From Sphingomonas sp. OV641 (GTDB lineage Bacteria; Pseudomonadota; Alphaproteobacteria; Sphingomonadales; Sphingomonadaceae), in contig NZ_FNZB01000003.1 in the NCBI RefSeq assembly GCF_900109205.1, positions 62,001 through 126,000 on the forward strand: a DNA stretch of 64,000 nt, written 5' to 3'. Position 1 is the first letter of the stretch; each line of letters begins with the position of its first letter. The translations under genes and the position numbers were made by a program. Of the stretch, positions 52,555-62,990 are shown piece after piece. Under the pieces are notes generated by a model that had not been told where the DNA came from, ran no database searches, and saw only the letters and a program-made list of their open reading frames with translations.

Positions 52555-54408
52555 TCATCGCAGCACCTGGCTGCTCAGCGCCTGACAGTCGGCATCCTGC
52601 GCAATGGGCTCCTGTCGGCCGCTGATGGCTCGGCCAAGCGCCTTCAACACGTTGCCAACCGACTTCACCTCGCGCGGCACGACCACGTCTGGCTCACTGA
52701 TCGTTCCGGTCATTGTTGCCGAACCGGGCAGCTTCAGGACGGCATCGTGCTTTGGTGCGCCGGTCAGCCGGATGGCCAGCCGCTCGTCCGGGAAGGAAAT
52801 CGTGCCCTGGCCGTCCAGGCGGCTTTGCGACGTGTCGACAATGAAGGGACCGGCTTGTCCAACGCCATTGCGCATCGTCAGGCCAACGATCACGCAGCGC
52901 AATACCGCGCGATCCTCTCTCCCAGCGAGCAATGTCCCGCCGGCGTCAAAGCCGAGCGCCTCCGCAACCTCTTTCGGGAGCGCCCCGTTGCGGGCGGCCA
53001 GACCGATGCGACCACTGGCGTTGCCGACGGCTTCGCGGATCGTGCTCCCACGACCCTCGAGCACCGCACGCGCATCGACCCGCCCGGTTACCGATCCGCC
53101 GCCGCCAGCGAGGGCAGGAATGCTGCTGCCAATCAGCCGAAGATCCAGCTTCACCAGCGGAACCGGGCCGTTGTTGCCCTGATCGACCACGGCTGTTCCC
53201 GCGATCCGGCCCTGCCTGAGCCCGATTACCATGGGAGAGACCGTCAACACCCGATGATCGAGGGTCAGCGTGCCCGCCATGGAGGTGAGGGAGGAGGGGC
53301 CGTGTCGGCTGACGATCCGTGCGACCCGGAAGGTGAGGCGGCCGTCCGTGCGGCCGATCTTGGCAAGATTCACTCGCGTGTCGGGCACGATTCGCGGCCC
53401 GATCGCCTGTTTCCGGGCTGCAGCCCGCCTTAAGCCTGCGTCGGAAGACAGGTCATCGAAGTCCAGCTGGCGAGACGAGAATGAGCCTTGCAGCTTGGTT
53501 CGATCGCCATCCTTGATGACGGTCAGTTCGCCGGTGAGATCCGATCGGCCGATCCGGCCATTGAGCCGGTCGATCAGCCAGCGGCCTGGCTCACGGCGAA
53601 CCTTCGCAGACAGCACGACCGGCTGGGTGTGGAACAGACCAGCTTCGATCACAGCGTCGATCAGCTTCAGGTCCCGCGCCCGCGCGGACACCTCAAGCGA
53701 CATATGCTCCGTGTCGAGCGGGGCTGCCATAGCTCCTTTGGCGTGCATCGACAGGTCGGTTCCGGTCAGCCGGGCATCAAAGGGCCATTTGCCCCTGTGC
53801 TCCCCGGAAACCGCCGGTGCGCTGACGGCGATGCGAACCGGAACGTCGCGTATCTCGCCCCTGCCACTCACACGCAGGCCGGCAGATTGATTGGAGAGGA
53901 AGTTCAGCGCGAACCAGCGGTCGCGCTTCTCATCCCGATAGGTCAGGCGCGAGTTGCTGACACTGAGCTGATCGAGGCCGCCGCCGCCGGTGCCGCCGCG
54001 CCCCGTCGTGCCACGCCAGCTTTCGCGCCCGTCGGCGGCTCGTACGAGATTGAGTTCGGCGCCGGAAATCGTCACGTCGCCGAGCGCCAGCCTGCCGGTC
54101 AGAAGCGACAGGGCGCTGAAGCTCACTTCCATTTGGGCAACGCGGGCAAGATCGTGCGGGCCAGCCCATTGTGGGCCTGGAATGCGGACATCGCGCAGCC
54201 GGACGGAGGTCGTGAACCCGAAGTGGTCGACCCGTTCCATGGTGCCGATCGTTACCGGTCGGCCGAACCGGGCGGTCATCCGGCTTTCCAGAACTCCCTT
54301 CAGCAACCCCCAGGGGAACGCCGCTATCGCAATCGCAACGATGGCGACGATCAGCGTGATGACGGTTGCCGCGATCCGGATACGGGGACGGGACAGCGAA
54401 CGGAACAT
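52555..54408 (-). CDS. AsmA family protein
   Basis: A 617-residue protein with one N-terminal membrane segment (about 10-33) followed by FPWGLLKGVLESRMTARFGRPVTIG, the AsmA start. Long beta-rich stretches follow, with a late AsmA-C region near 480-590 (GSTIREAVGNASGRIGLAARNG). AsmA-like proteins are thought to form periplasmic bridges that carry lipids to the outer membrane. ATG 54408 gives MFRSLSRPRIRI. It converges on the DUF1697 gene with a 21-base gap. Confidence 0.9.
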   Translation of the reverse strand: MFRSLSRPRIRIAATVITLIVAIVAIAIAAFPWGLLKGVLESRMTARFGRPVTIGTMERVDHFGFTTSVRLRDVRIPGPQWAGPHDLARVAQMEVSFSALSLLTGRLALGDVTISGAELNLVRAADGRESWRGTTGRGGTGGGGLDQLSVSNSRLTYRDEKRDRWFALNFLSNQSAGLRVSGRGEIRDVPVRIAVSAPAVSGEHRGKWPFDARLTGTDLSMHAKGAMAAPLDTEHMSLEVSARARDLKLIDAVIEAGLFHTQPVVLSAKVRREPGRWLIDRLNGRIGRSDLTGELTVIKDGDRTKLQGSFSSRQLDFDDLSSDAGLRRAAARKQAIGPRIVPDTRVNLAKIGRTDGRLTFRVARIVSRHGPSSLTSMAGTLTLDHRVLTVSPMVIGLRQGRIAGTAVVDQGNNGPVPLVKLDLRLIGSSIPALAGGGGSVTGRVDARAVLEGRGSTIREAVGNASGRIGLAARNGALPKEVAEALGFDAGGTLLAGREDRAVLRCVIVGLTMRNGVGQAGPFIVDTSQSRLDGQGTISFPDERLAIRLTGAPKHDAVLKLPGSATMTGTISEPDVVVPREVKSVGNVLKALGRAISGRQEPIAQDADCQALSSQVLR

Positions 54409-54524
54409 TGAAGGTGAGACGCCTGAAATCAGCGTTCGTTCCGGATACGAAAGGAGTGATGCGGCGGCGCTCGGCGCCCCTTCTACTTAGCGCTCCGTGA
54501 AACGAGCGCGACCAAGCGTGCCGA

Positions 54525-54686
54525 TCAGAAATCGATCGCGACGCCCTTCTTTTCCCAATCGCCATATCGCACTGGATCGCGGCCGAGCGGATCTTCCGCC
54601 GGTCGCTCCATGGGCGCAGGCTGTGGCACGGGCTTGTTGGGGGACAGGTAAGCCGGCGGCTTAACATGAGGAGGGCGTTTTGACAT
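54525..54686 (-). CDS. DUF1674 family small protein (SdhAF4-like)
   Basis: A 53-residue protein with a Pro-rich N-terminus and the C-terminal signature DPLGRDPVRYGDWEKKGVAIDF. This tail is the DUF1674 motif, shared with mitochondrial SDHAF4, an assembly factor that binds the flavoprotein subunit of succinate dehydrogenase. The role here is inferred from that family. Its ATG at 54686 is only 33 bases from the rsmB start on the other strand, so both promoters must lie within or across each other's genes. Confidence 0.85.
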   Translation of the reverse strand: MSKRPPHVKPPAYLSPNKPVPQPAPMERPAEDPLGRDPVRYGDWEKKGVAIDF

Positions 54687-54718
54687 CGGCTCTTCCGGTT
54701 GCGTCGTTAAGCCGCCAC

Positions 54719-56020
54719 ATGGGCCCGATGCCTTCTCCCGCCAAGCCCCGTTCGTCTTCTGGCCGTCGCCCGGCCGATCCTCCCGGTACCGCGCCGCGCC
54801 GCGCGGCCCTGCGCCTGCTGGACGCCGTTCTGCGCCGGGGCGAGCCGCTGGAGGCAGCGCTGCCCAATGCGACCCGTGGTCTGGAAGGCGCTGATCGGGG
54901 CCTTGCCCATGCCATCGCGGCCGAAACGCTGCGCCGTTTGCCCGATCTTGATGCCCTGATCGATTCGGCGACGCGCCAACGCCTGCCCGACGATGCGAAG
55001 GCGCGAATGGCGCTGCGCGTCGCGCTGGTCCAGACACTGGCGCTTGGCACCCCGCCGCATGCCGCGATCGCCACGGTTCTTCCGCTTGTCGACGGTGGAC
55101 CGCGCAAGCTGGTTCATGGGGTGTTCGGCGCGTTGAACCGTGGCGGCGCAGAGTTGCCGGAACAGCCGTCGCTTCCGCCGGAGATAGCGGAACGCTGGGG
55201 CAGCTACTGGGGCGAGGGCGTGGTCAACGCGGCCGCAAGCGCCATTGCCGCGCCACCGCCGCTCGACCTGACGCTGGCCAAGGCGGACGGACTCGCGCCG
55301 GAAGGGGCAAGCTTGGCGCCCGACCACCGCCGTATCGTGGAGGCAGCCCCCGTCACGACGCTTGCCGGCTATGACGAAGGCGCGTGGTGGGTACAGGATG
55401 TGGCGGCTTCGCTGCCCGCCCGTCTGCTTGGAGCTGGCGAGGGGCACGTGCTGGACCTGTGCGCTGCTCCTGGCGGGAAAACGATGCAGCTTGCCGCCGC
55501 GGGGTGGAATGTCACCGCGCTGGAGATTGCACCATCGCGCGCCGCCCGTTTGCATGAAAACCTGGCCCGGACCGGCCTGCCTGCCCAGGTGGTGATCGCG
55601 GACGCGCTGGACTGGGCCCCCGCGGAGCCGCTCGACGCCATCCTGCTTGATGCGCCCTGTAGCGCCACCGGCATCTTCCGGCGGCACCCGGATGTGCTGT
55701 ACCGTGCACACCCTGGCATCATCGCGGAAATGGCGGCGCTGCAGGCACGCCTGCTTGACCGTGCAGCGGCGTGGGTGCGACCGGGCGGAAGGCTGGTCTA
55801 CGCCACCTGCTCGCTTGAACCCGCCGAAGGGGAGGAGCAGCTTGCGCGGTTCCTATCCGCTCACCCGGAATATGCCGTGTCGCCGCCGTCCCCCGGGGAG
55901 CTCCCGACCGGCATAGCGGCGAACGAAGCCGGCTATGTACGCACGCTGCCGGGCACGCTGGCCGATGTCGGCGGCTGCGACGGCTTTTTCATCGTGCGGC
56001 TTGTGCGTGCTTCCGCCTGA
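54719..56020 (+). CDS. rsmB: RsmB-type rRNA/RNA cytosine C5-methyltransferase
   Basis: A 433-residue protein. Residues about 20-150 are a NusB-like domain, and residues about 215-430 a Rossmann methyltransferase with motif I LDLCAAPGGKTMQLA, motif IV DAPCSATG (with a conserved Cys) and motif VI YATCSLEPAEGE (catalytic Cys). It should methylate 16S rRNA C967. The start could be ATG 54719 or 54728; both lie before the NusB region. rpe follows after 133 bases, then the heparinase-like gene. Confidence 0.92.
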   Translation: MGPMPSPAKPRSSSGRRPADPPGTAPRRAALRLLDAVLRRGEPLEAALPNATRGLEGADRGLAHAIAAETLRRLPDLDALIDSATRQRLPDDAKARMALRVALVQTLALGTPPHAAIATVLPLVDGGPRKLVHGVFGALNRGGAELPEQPSLPPEIAERWGSYWGEGVVNAAASAIAAPPPLDLTLAKADGLAPEGASLAPDHRRIVEAAPVTTLAGYDEGAWWVQDVAASLPARLLGAGEGHVLDLCAAPGGKTMQLAAAGWNVTALEIAPSRAARLHENLARTGLPAQVVIADALDWAPAEPLDAILLDAPCSATGIFRRHPDVLYRAHPGIIAEMAALQARLLDRAAAWVRPGGRLVYATCSLEPAEGEEQLARFLSAHPEYAVSPPSPGELPTGIAANEAGYVRTLPGTLADVGGCDGFFIVRLVRASA

Positions 56021-56153
56021 CCGGATGGAAGGTTAAGGCATTGCCGTTACCCACACCGTTCGGGTCACGCCGATCAGCCATGTTTTCGTCCCTGTGAAGA
56101 GACGCAGAATGATCCGGCGCGGCAGAACGAACGAAGTTTGAGCGAGTTATCCG

Positions 56154-56813
56154 TTGAAGCCAGTCCGTATCGCCCCGTCGATCCTTTCCGCCGATTTTGC
56201 CAAGCTGGGCGAGGAGGTCCGCGCCATTGACGCTGCTGGCGCGGACTGGATCCATATCGACGTGATGGACGGCCATTTCGTGCCGAATATCACAATCGGC
56301 CCGGCGGTGGTGAAGGCACTACGCCCGCACACGTCCAAGCCCTTCGACGTGCATCTGATGATCTCGCCGATCGACGCCTATCTGGACGCTTTCGCCGAAG
56401 CTGGCGCGGACACGATCACCGTTCACCCCGAGGCCGGCCCGCACATCCACCGCTCGCTCCAGCACATCAAATCGCTGGGCAAGCGCGCCGGCGTCGTCCT
56501 GAATCCGGCCACGCCGGCCAAGATGCTGGATTACATCATCGATATGGTCGACCTGGTCCTGGTGATGAGCGTGAACCCGGGCTTTGGTGGGCAGAGCTTC
56601 ATCGACAGCCAGCTGCGCAAGATCGCCGCCATCCGGAAGATGATCGAAGCGAGCGGGCGGGACATCGATCTTGAGGTGGACGGCGGGATCGATCCCGGCA
56701 CGGCGCGACTGGCGATCGATGCGGGCGCGGACGCTTTGGTGGCAGGAACGGCCACGTTCCGGGGCGGACCGGCTGCGTACGCGGACAACATCCGTGCGTT
56801 AAGGGGCGCATGA
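56154..56813 (+). CDS. rpe: Ribulose-phosphate 3-epimerase
   Basis: A 219-residue TIM-barrel enzyme of the pentose phosphate pathway. Marks are [33 protein letters not shown] (metal His/Asp), [24 protein letters not shown] and [12 protein letters not shown]. It starts with TTG at 56154; no ATG or GTG fits before the conserved RIAPSIL. Its stop overlaps the ATG of the heparinase-like gene (ATGA). Confidence 0.96.
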   Translation: MKPVRIAPSILSADFAKLGEEVRAIDAAGADWIHIDVMDGHFVPNITIGPAVVKALRPHTSKPFDVHLMISPIDAYLDAFAEAGADTITVHPEAGPHIHRSLQHIKSLGKRAGVVLNPATPAKMLDYIIDMVDLVLVMSVNPGFGGQSFIDSQLRKIAAIRKMIEASGRDIDLEVDGGIDPGTARLAIDAGADALVAGTATFRGGPAAYADNIRALRGA

Positions 56814-58546
56814 GCGAACGGACGGACGATCTTCCCACTGCCGACGGGATCGACGAGGGCAAGCGGCTGGTGCGCGTTGGCGGCGACAAGGGATTGTCGC
56901 TCGCCGAGCGGCTGACCGACCGCTTTCACCGCCTGACCTGGCGCACGCCGATCCATGGTCTTCGACTGAAGGGTCGCCATCCGCTGAAGCTGATCGCGGT
57001 GCCGGAGGATCCGCTGTTCGGGGACGTGCCACGCGGACAGGCGCTGCTTGAGGGGCACATCCTGTTCCGCGGCGAAAGCCACCAGATCACCGGGCTGGAC
57101 TTGCGCAGCTTCGCGCCATCGCCCGCCTTTGCAGAATTTCTCCATAGCTTTGCGTGGCTTCGCGACCTGTCGAGCGTCGCGACGCGGGCCGAAGGCGCAC
57201 CGGTCGCCGAGGATCTGATGGAGCGCTGGCTGGCGGCGCACGGGGAACGGATCACCGCGCTGGCCTGGCGGCCGGATCTGTGGGGCCGGCGTATCCTGTT
57301 CTGGACGGCGCATGCGCCGCTGATCCTGTCTTCCACGGATTTGGTCTATCGTTCCAAGGTGTTGAACGCGCTGGCGAGGGGCGCGCGGCATCTGGACAGC
57401 AGCGCGGACAAAGCGCCGCCGGGGCCTCACCGGGTGGCGGCGTGGTGCGGGGTGATCGCCGCCGGGCTGCTGATCCCGGGTGGTGATCCGCGCAAGAGCT
57501 TCGGCGAAGCCGGCCTTTCCAGAGCGCTCGACGGCGCACTTTGGCCTGATGGCGGCCTTGTCAGCCGCTCGCCCGAGTCACTTCTGGAGATTATCGGCCT
57601 GCTCGTCATGCTGCGGGAAAATTATGCCGCGCGCCGGCAGGACCTGCCCGAGTTCGCACAGGATGCGCTGGCCCGGATGGTGCCGGCGCTGCTTGGCGCC
57701 TGCCACGCGGATCGTGCGCTGGCGAGCTGGCAAGGCGGCGGTCCCGTGCCGGCGGAGCAGGTGGCGCAGATCATCGCGGCGAGCGGCGTGCGCGCACGAC
57801 CGCTGAAACAGGCGCGGGACTGGGGCTATCAGCGGATGACGGCGGGAACCACGGTGCTGCTGGTCGACGCAGCCCCGCCGCCGATCGCGCGCGTCGTGGA
57901 AGGCGGCTGTGCCTCCACCCTGGCGTTCGAGTTTTCGGACGGACCCGCGCGGATCATCGTCAATTGCGGCGGCGCGCGCGCCGCGGTGGCGGCATTGCCG
58001 AAAAGCCTGGTGCAGGGGCTGCGGACGACTGCGGCCCATTCCACCCTGACGCTGGCCGACACCAACTCGACCGCAGTCCATCCGGACGGGACGCTGGGCC
58101 GCGGCGTCGCCGAGGTAGAAGTCACGCGGCAGGAGTCGGAAAATGCCAGCCGGATCGAGGCAAGCCATGACGGCTATGTCCGTCGCCATGGCTTTGTTCA
58201 TCGCCGGCAGCTGATCCTCACCGCGGACGGCAGGGAACTGCGCGGTGAGGATGTGCTGCTGCCCCAGGGGCGCCGCCGCCGGGCGGGGGCCGCAGCCTTC
58301 GCCATCCGCTTTCACCTGGGTCAGGGGGTGGAAGCCTCGCCCACGGCCGACGGGCTTGGCGCGGTGCTGCGCGTACCCGGCGGCGCGATGTGGCAGTTCC
58401 GCACGCGCGGCGACTCGCTGGCGATCGAGGAAAGCCTGTGGATCGACGGCGAGGGACGGCCGATCGCGACTCAGCAGCTGGTGATCGGCGGCGCGGCCGA
58501 GGCGGGCGGTGCGACGGTCGGCTGGGCATTGAAGCGCGCGCGCTGA
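56810..58546 (+). CDS. Heparinase II/III family protein
   Basis: A 578-residue protein. An all-helical region of about 300 residues (alginate-lyase-like toroid, with WSLED-type patterns weak) precedes the beta-sandwich heparinase II/III C-terminal domain, with the motif [17 protein letters not shown] near 405-420 and [13 protein letters not shown] further on. There is no signal peptide, unlike secreted polysaccharide lyases, so the substrate is unclear. This gene between rpe/rsmB and purH is common in sphingomonads and may act on cell-envelope polysaccharide. Confidence 0.88.
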   Translation: MSERTDDLPTADGIDEGKRLVRVGGDKGLSLAERLTDRFHRLTWRTPIHGLRLKGRHPLKLIAVPEDPLFGDVPRGQALLEGHILFRGESHQITGLDLRSFAPSPAFAEFLHSFAWLRDLSSVATRAEGAPVAEDLMERWLAAHGERITALAWRPDLWGRRILFWTAHAPLILSSTDLVYRSKVLNALARGARHLDSSADKAPPGPHRVAAWCGVIAAGLLIPGGDPRKSFGEAGLSRALDGALWPDGGLVSRSPESLLEIIGLLVMLRENYAARRQDLPEFAQDALARMVPALLGACHADRALASWQGGGPVPAEQVAQIIAASGVRARPLKQARDWGYQRMTAGTTVLLVDAAPPPIARVVEGGCASTLAFEFSDGPARIIVNCGGARAAVAALPKSLVQGLRTTAAHSTLTLADTNSTAVHPDGTLGRGVAEVEVTRQESENASRIEASHDGYVRRHGFVHRRQLILTADGRELRGEDVLLPQGRRRRAGAAAFAIRFHLGQGVEASPTADGLGAVLRVPGGAMWQFRTRGDSLAIEESLWIDGEGRPIATQQLVIGGAAEAGGATVGWALKRAR

Positions 58547-58554
58547 TTAAGGCT

Positions 58555-58575
58555 CCCCTCGCGGCGAGCGAGGGG
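58555..58575. repeat. Hairpin between the heparinase-like gene and purH
   Basis: CCCCTCGC (58555-58562) pairs perfectly with GCGAGGGG (58568-58575) around five bases, followed by GGTAGGGGAGG. Short CCCCTC/GAGGGG elements of this form occur repeatedly between sphingomonad genes. There is no T-tract, so it may be a repeat or a processing site rather than a terminator. Confidence 0.55.
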
Positions 58576-58685
58576 GTAGGGGAGGCGCGAGCCCGTGCCA
58601 TGCCCGGCCCCGCCGGCCGTGTCTCACGCAACCTCCACCCACAGCCCTTCCTTGCCGCAACGCAAAAAAGGGCAGCAGGATTATC

Positions 58686-60257
58686 ATGACCGCCATCACC
58701 ATCCGCCGCGCCCTTCTTTCCGTTTCCGACAAGACGGGGATCGTCGACCTTGCCACCACGCTGGCCGCCAAGGGCGTGGAGCTCGTTTCCACCGGCGGCA
58801 CGGCCAAGGCGCTGCGTGAAGCGGGGCTGGACGTGCGCGACGTATCCGACCTGACCGGCTTTCCGGAGATGATGGACGGGCGCGTGAAGACGCTGCACCC
58901 GATGGTGCACGGCGGGCTGCTGGCGGTGCGCGACGATGCCGCCCATGCCGCCGCGATGCAGGAACATGGCATCGGCGCGATCGACCTGGTCGTGGTGAAC
59001 CTTTATCCCTTCGCGCAGACGGTGGCGAAGGGCGCAGACCGGCCGGAGGTGATCGAGAATATCGACATCGGGGGCCCGAGCATGGTGCGCTCGGCCGCGA
59101 AGAACCATGCCTATGTCGCGATCGTCACCGACCCTGCCGACTATTCCATCGTCGCGCGCGGCGAGACAACGCTGGACGAGCGCAAGCGGCTGGCCGCCAA
59201 GGCCTTTGCCGCGACGGCGACCTATGACGGCATGATCGCGAGCTGGTTCGGCCTTTCCGACCAGAACGAGCAGTTCCCGGCGACCCTGCCCTTCACGCTC
59301 GAGACACCGACGGTGCTGCGTTACGGCGAAAACCCGCATCAGCAGGCAGCCTTTTACCGCCACGCCGGCCCGTCGACGCCGGGCATCGGCCAGGCGCGCC
59401 AAGTGCAGGGCAAGGAACTGAGCTACAACAATCTGAACGATGCCGACGCGGCGCTGGAACTGGTGAGCGAATTTCGCGATGCCGAGCCGACCTGCGTGAT
59501 CGTGAAGCACGCCAATCCGTGCGGCGTCGCGACCGGCGCCACGCTGGCCGAAGCGTATGAGGCGGCGTTCGCCTGCGACACGGTGTCGGCGTTCGGCGGC
59601 ATCATCGCACTCAACCGCCCGCTCGACGCCGCGACGGCCAAGGCCATCACCGGCATCTTCACCGAAGTGGTCGTCGCGCCCGATGCCGACGAGGACGCGA
59701 TCGCGCTGTTCGCGGCGAAGAAGAATTTGCGCCTGCTGCTGACCGGCGCGCTGCCGAATCCGGCGCGTGGCGGTCTGACGGCGAAGACGATCGCTGGTGG
59801 CTGGCTGGTGCAGTCGCGCGACAATGGCGTGCTCACCGACGACATGCTGAAGGTGGTGACCAAGCGCCAGCCGACGCCGCAGGAACTGGCGGACTGCCGC
59901 TTTGCCTGGACGGTGGCGAAGCACGTGAAGTCCAACGCGATCGTCTATGCCAAGGACGGCAGCACGGCGGGCGTGGGCGCGGGGCAGATGAACCGGCTGG
60001 AGTCGGCGCGCATCGCGGCGTGGAAGGCGAAGGATGCCGCGGACAAGGCGGGCTGGACCACGCCGCGCACGATCGGCTCAGCGGTGGCGTCGGATGCGTT
60101 CTTCCCGTTTGCGGATGGGCTGCTGGCGGCGGTGGAAGCCGGGGCGACGGCGGTGATCCAGCCGGGCGGCTCGATCCGCGATGCCGAGGTGATTGCGGCG
60201 GCCGACGAGGCCGGCCTCGCCATGGTGTTCACGGGGATGCGGCACTTCCGGCATTGA
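58686..60257 (+). CDS. purH: Bifunctional AICAR transformylase/IMP cyclohydrolase PurH
   Basis: A 523-residue enzyme for the last two steps of IMP synthesis. The N-terminal cyclohydrolase domain has [20 protein letters not shown] and [16 protein letters not shown]. The C-terminal transformylase has [27 protein letters not shown] and [15 protein letters not shown]. The length matches the family. An AGCAGGA ribosome site precedes ATG 58686. Confidence 0.98.
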   Translation: MTAITIRRALLSVSDKTGIVDLATTLAAKGVELVSTGGTAKALREAGLDVRDVSDLTGFPEMMDGRVKTLHPMVHGGLLAVRDDAAHAAAMQEHGIGAIDLVVVNLYPFAQTVAKGADRPEVIENIDIGGPSMVRSAAKNHAYVAIVTDPADYSIVARGETTLDERKRLAAKAFAATATYDGMIASWFGLSDQNEQFPATLPFTLETPTVLRYGENPHQQAAFYRHAGPSTPGIGQARQVQGKELSYNNLNDADAALELVSEFRDAEPTCVIVKHANPCGVATGATLAEAYEAAFACDTVSAFGGIIALNRPLDAATAKAITGIFTEVVVAPDADEDAIALFAAKKNLRLLLTGALPNPARGGLTAKTIAGGWLVQSRDNGVLTDDMLKVVTKRQPTPQELADCRFAWTVAKHVKSNAIVYAKDGSTAGVGAGQMNRLESARIAAWKAKDAADKAGWTTPRTIGSAVASDAFFPFADGLLAAVEAGATAVIQPGGSIRDAEVIAAADEAGLAMVFTGMRHFRH

Positions 60258-60584
60258 GGGTGCGATCCGCCGCTCGCTGGGGCGGGCGGCGGTACGCTGC
60301 GTTAATATTATTACTAGCTTAGACGATCCCTGAATCCGCACGTGGCGTACGCCCCGCTTCGCTGCCGAAATCATCGCCGCAGCAGCTCAGTTTACGCGCC
60401 AACCTTTCTTATCTGAAATTGACGGGCGATAAGTGACTCACATCGCGACCGGACGATATTTCCCGGTTGGCGAACATTTCTAACGAGCGTTCCTTGTAGT
60501 TGTGTTCCACATCAAGCAGCGCTCGACATTCGTAAGCGTTTGGCTGATCAGTGACACTACAGGGTGCGGAGCATCGGAGGTTGC
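60258..60584. other. AT-richer intergenic region with possible gene remnant
   Basis: About 330 bases less GC-rich than the surroundings, with TAATATTATTACTAG near 60303. On the minus strand a frame ends at 60409 with SLEMFANREISSGRDVSHLS and an upstream YECRALLDVEH segment. It looks protein-like but runs into the next gene's region, so it may be a truncated tail. I do not recognise it with confidence. Confidence 0.4.
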
Positions 60585-61178
60585 ATGAGAACTCTTGAGC
60601 TTGCTTTGATATTGGTCGCGGCTCAAGGCCAGGGCGAGAGCGAGCCGCTCCGCGCACCAACAAACGTCAATCCACCTGTGCTAGTTTCGGGATCAATCGG
60701 CCCTGACGATTATCCAAAGGGATCTGATCGTCCATCGGGCACGACGAAGGTGAGTGTCGAAGTCGGTACCGACGGCACAGTGACCGATTGTCAAATTGCG
60801 TCCACTAGCGGATCCAAGATCTTGGACGATAAGACCTGTTCCATCTTCAAAGAGCGCATGCGCTACAAACCGGCGACAATGATGGACGGGAAATCAATTC
60901 CCTATCGCATCGAGCATAACGTTGGCTGGAGCCTTCCTGGCCCGCCAGAACCTCTCGCGACCATGAAGCCGTTCTGGAATGAGCTGGAATTAATCATTTC
61001 ACCTGACGGAAAGGTAAAGTCATGCAAAGTTATAAAGGATCAAAAACCATATCCGCATCCGGGTAGTACCCCATGCCTCTGGGCCACTCAAAGTGGAGAC
61101 TTCAAACCGTTTGAAGGGCCAAGTAACCGCAAGCTGCACTTCCGGTTCTCTTTGGAAGTGGAGGATGTTGCACGGTAG
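60585..61178 (+). CDS. Secreted protein with two TonB-C-like repeats
   Basis: A 197-residue protein with a short hydrophobic start (MRTLELALILVAAQG), probably a signal peptide. Two TonB-C-like units follow: TTKVSVEVGTDGTVTDCQIA with FKERMRYKPA (about 55-110), and ELELIISPDGKVKSCKVI (about 138-190). Each has a Cys after the glycine turn and another about 15-20 residues on, suggesting disulfides. It resembles the protein at 192-968. GGAGG lies five bases before ATG 60585. Lower GC content suggests transfer. There is no ExbBD neighbour. Confidence 0.65.
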   Translation: MRTLELALILVAAQGQGESEPLRAPTNVNPPVLVSGSIGPDDYPKGSDRPSGTTKVSVEVGTDGTVTDCQIASTSGSKILDDKTCSIFKERMRYKPATMMDGKSIPYRIEHNVGWSLPGPPEPLATMKPFWNELELIISPDGKVKSCKVIKDQKPYPHPGSTPCLWATQSGDFKPFEGPSNRKLHFRFSLEVEDVAR

Positions 61179-61363
61179 ACGCTTAGTTTACGAGGACAGA
61201 GCTGATACGGTGACAGTTTTTGCGAGGCTTCCATCTTCAGTGGCGAGCCCCCTTTTCCAGAGCCGCGTTTGCAAAAGAGCGACTGCAATCGCTACTCAGG
61301 AGGCCTGAAAACCTCCAAGGCTGCTCGCTACGCTGCGTTGCCGTAAGCCCGAATGATCTTATG

Positions 61364-61392
61364 CGATTGCACGGCCTAAACCGTGCGAATCG
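61364..61392 (-). terminator. Hairpin after the MBL hydrolase gene
   Basis: CGATTGCACGG (61364-61374) pairs with CCGTGCGAATCG (61381-61392) with one bulged base. It begins seven bases beyond the MBL gene stop on the minus strand. The T-tract is poor, so termination may be weak or Rho-aided. Confidence 0.4.
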
Positions 61393-61398
61393 TCGACT

Positions 61399-62487
61399 TC
61401 AAGCCCGCGAGAACCACCAGACGCCGTCGCGCTCCTCGCGGACGGCGCGGCCTTCGAGCTCCAGCCGGCGTAGGTGCGCCAGCGCCTCGCCCGTAGCCAT
61501 GCCGATGACGTCGAGGCCGATCGGGCGGCGGAAGAGGACCTTGAAGCAATCGACGGCGCGGACGGGGCCGGCGGCCATCAGGTCGACAATCGCGTCCAGG
61601 CGGTCGAGGTGTTCGTCGCGCAGCGCGTCGAGGCGGGTGTGGAGGCCGTAGAAGGGGTCGCCGTGGCCGGGCAGGACGAGCAGGTCGTCGGGCAATTGCT
61701 TGAACCGCTCGATCGAGCGCAGCCAGTCGCCCAGCGGATCCTCGTTCGTCTGGCTGACGTGCATGGAGACGTTGGAGCTGATCTTGGGCAGCACCTGATC
61801 GCCGGCGACCAGCACACGCCGGTCGTAGTCCACCAGACAGGCATGTTCCGGGCTATGGCCGCTGCCGGTGACGACATGCCATTCGCTGCCGCCGATGCGC
61901 ATCACCTCGCCATCCTGGATGCGGGTGTAGCAGACGGGCATGCGCGAGATCGACTTGCCGAAGCTGGACCAGCCGCGCGCCTTGCCATGCGCCACTTGCT
62001 CCTCATTCCACCCGGCGCCTTGCCAGAAGGCGACCTGTTCCTCGGGCACCTCGGGCTGGGCATCGGCGGAGAGCATGCGGACCATCAGCCATTCGGTGCG
62101 CGTCATGACGATCGCGGCGTCATCGAACTTGCGCGAGAGCCAGCCGGCGAGCCCGACATGGTCCGGGTGCATATGGGTGCACAGGATGCGACCGATGCGG
62201 TTGCCGGCGAGTGGACCGTCGAGGATCGTGCGCCATGCCTCCGTGCACCGTGGGCTCGCGGTGCCGGTGTCGATCGCCAGGAGATCGGGCCCGTCGTCCA
62301 GGATCAGGCCGTTGACGTGCTTCAGTGGCCCGGACATCGGCACGCGCCACCAGCGGATGCCGTCCATCAGGCTGAGCAGCTCGCCCGGCTGCGGCCCGCG
62401 ATCGCCAAAGGGGAAGGTGAGACCGGCGGAGCTGGTGGGTGTCAGCCCCTCATCCCCGATCAGCGTGTGTAGATATGCCGTCGCCAT
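61399..62487 (-). CDS. MBL-fold metallo-hydrolase
   Basis: A 362-residue metallo-beta-lactamase-fold hydrolase with THMHPDHVGLAGWL (HxHxDH), a later His in GSGHSPEHACLVD, Asp in VLVAGDQVLP and a third His in VLPGHGDPFYG. A C-terminal winged-helix-like region (about 290-362) follows. This larger form is found in many proteobacteria with unknown substrates; lactonase or thioesterase activity is possible. It is followed on the minus strand by a weak hairpin. Confidence 0.87.
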   Translation of the reverse strand: MATAYLHTLIGDEGLTPTSSAGLTFPFGDRGPQPGELLSLMDGIRWWRVPMSGPLKHVNGLILDDGPDLLAIDTGTASPRCTEAWRTILDGPLAGNRIGRILCTHMHPDHVGLAGWLSRKFDDAAIVMTRTEWLMVRMLSADAQPEVPEEQVAFWQGAGWNEEQVAHGKARGWSSFGKSISRMPVCYTRIQDGEVMRIGGSEWHVVTGSGHSPEHACLVDYDRRVLVAGDQVLPKISSNVSMHVSQTNEDPLGDWLRSIERFKQLPDDLLVLPGHGDPFYGLHTRLDALRDEHLDRLDAIVDLMAAGPVRAVDCFKVLFRRPIGLDVIGMATGEALAHLRRLELEGRAVREERDGVWWFSRA

Positions 62488-62514
62488 TCCGTGACGGTAT
62501 CAGCATAACATTCG

Positions 62515-62919
62515 TTACGTCGAGAGCTTAGTTGCGGGCGGACGCAGCCGAAGCGCGATCCCGGCGGCGAGAAGCGGGAAAAACACGCCAGCCGCCTGCA
62601 TCCACAAGGGATGCGGGATCATGGTGTAGGACCAGATCGCGCCGGCAATCACCACCGCAGCGACGATCCAGGCCGCCGCCGTCCAACGCGCGACGGTGAT
62701 GCCGGCCAGCGCCCCGGCCAGCGATCCCAGGAACCACGCCAGCGTCACCCAGATCTTCGCCGGCAACGGGATCAGCGAGACGATCCGGGCGACCTGCGCG
62801 GGATCGCGCATGTCGGTGCCCGGTGGGGGCGGGAAGATCAGGTGGCCGATCATCTCGACAATGGTGATGGTGACCATCGCCACCGCCACCCCGACGATCA
62901 CCCCAAGCACCTTGCGCAT
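62515..62919 (-). CDS. Small integral membrane protein
   Basis: A 134-residue protein with four hydrophobic segments (about 3-25, 55-75, 80-97 and 108-125) and a short loop with FPPPPGTDMRDPAQVA. I do not recognise a named family, although such four-helix proteins are common. It is upstream of the MBL gene on the same strand (27 bases) and could share its transcript. Confidence 0.75.
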   Translation of the reverse strand: MRKVLGVIVGVAVAMVTITIVEMIGHLIFPPPPGTDMRDPAQVARIVSLIPLPAKIWVTLAWFLGSLAGALAGITVARWTAAAWIVAAVVIAGAIWSYTMIPHPLWMQAAGVFFPLLAAGIALRLRPPATKLST

Positions 62920-62990
62920 GCCCGCCTCTTCCCTGAATTCAGGTCCGAAGCGAGACTATCATGGCGCGCGGCGCACCACCAGCGTCAGCG

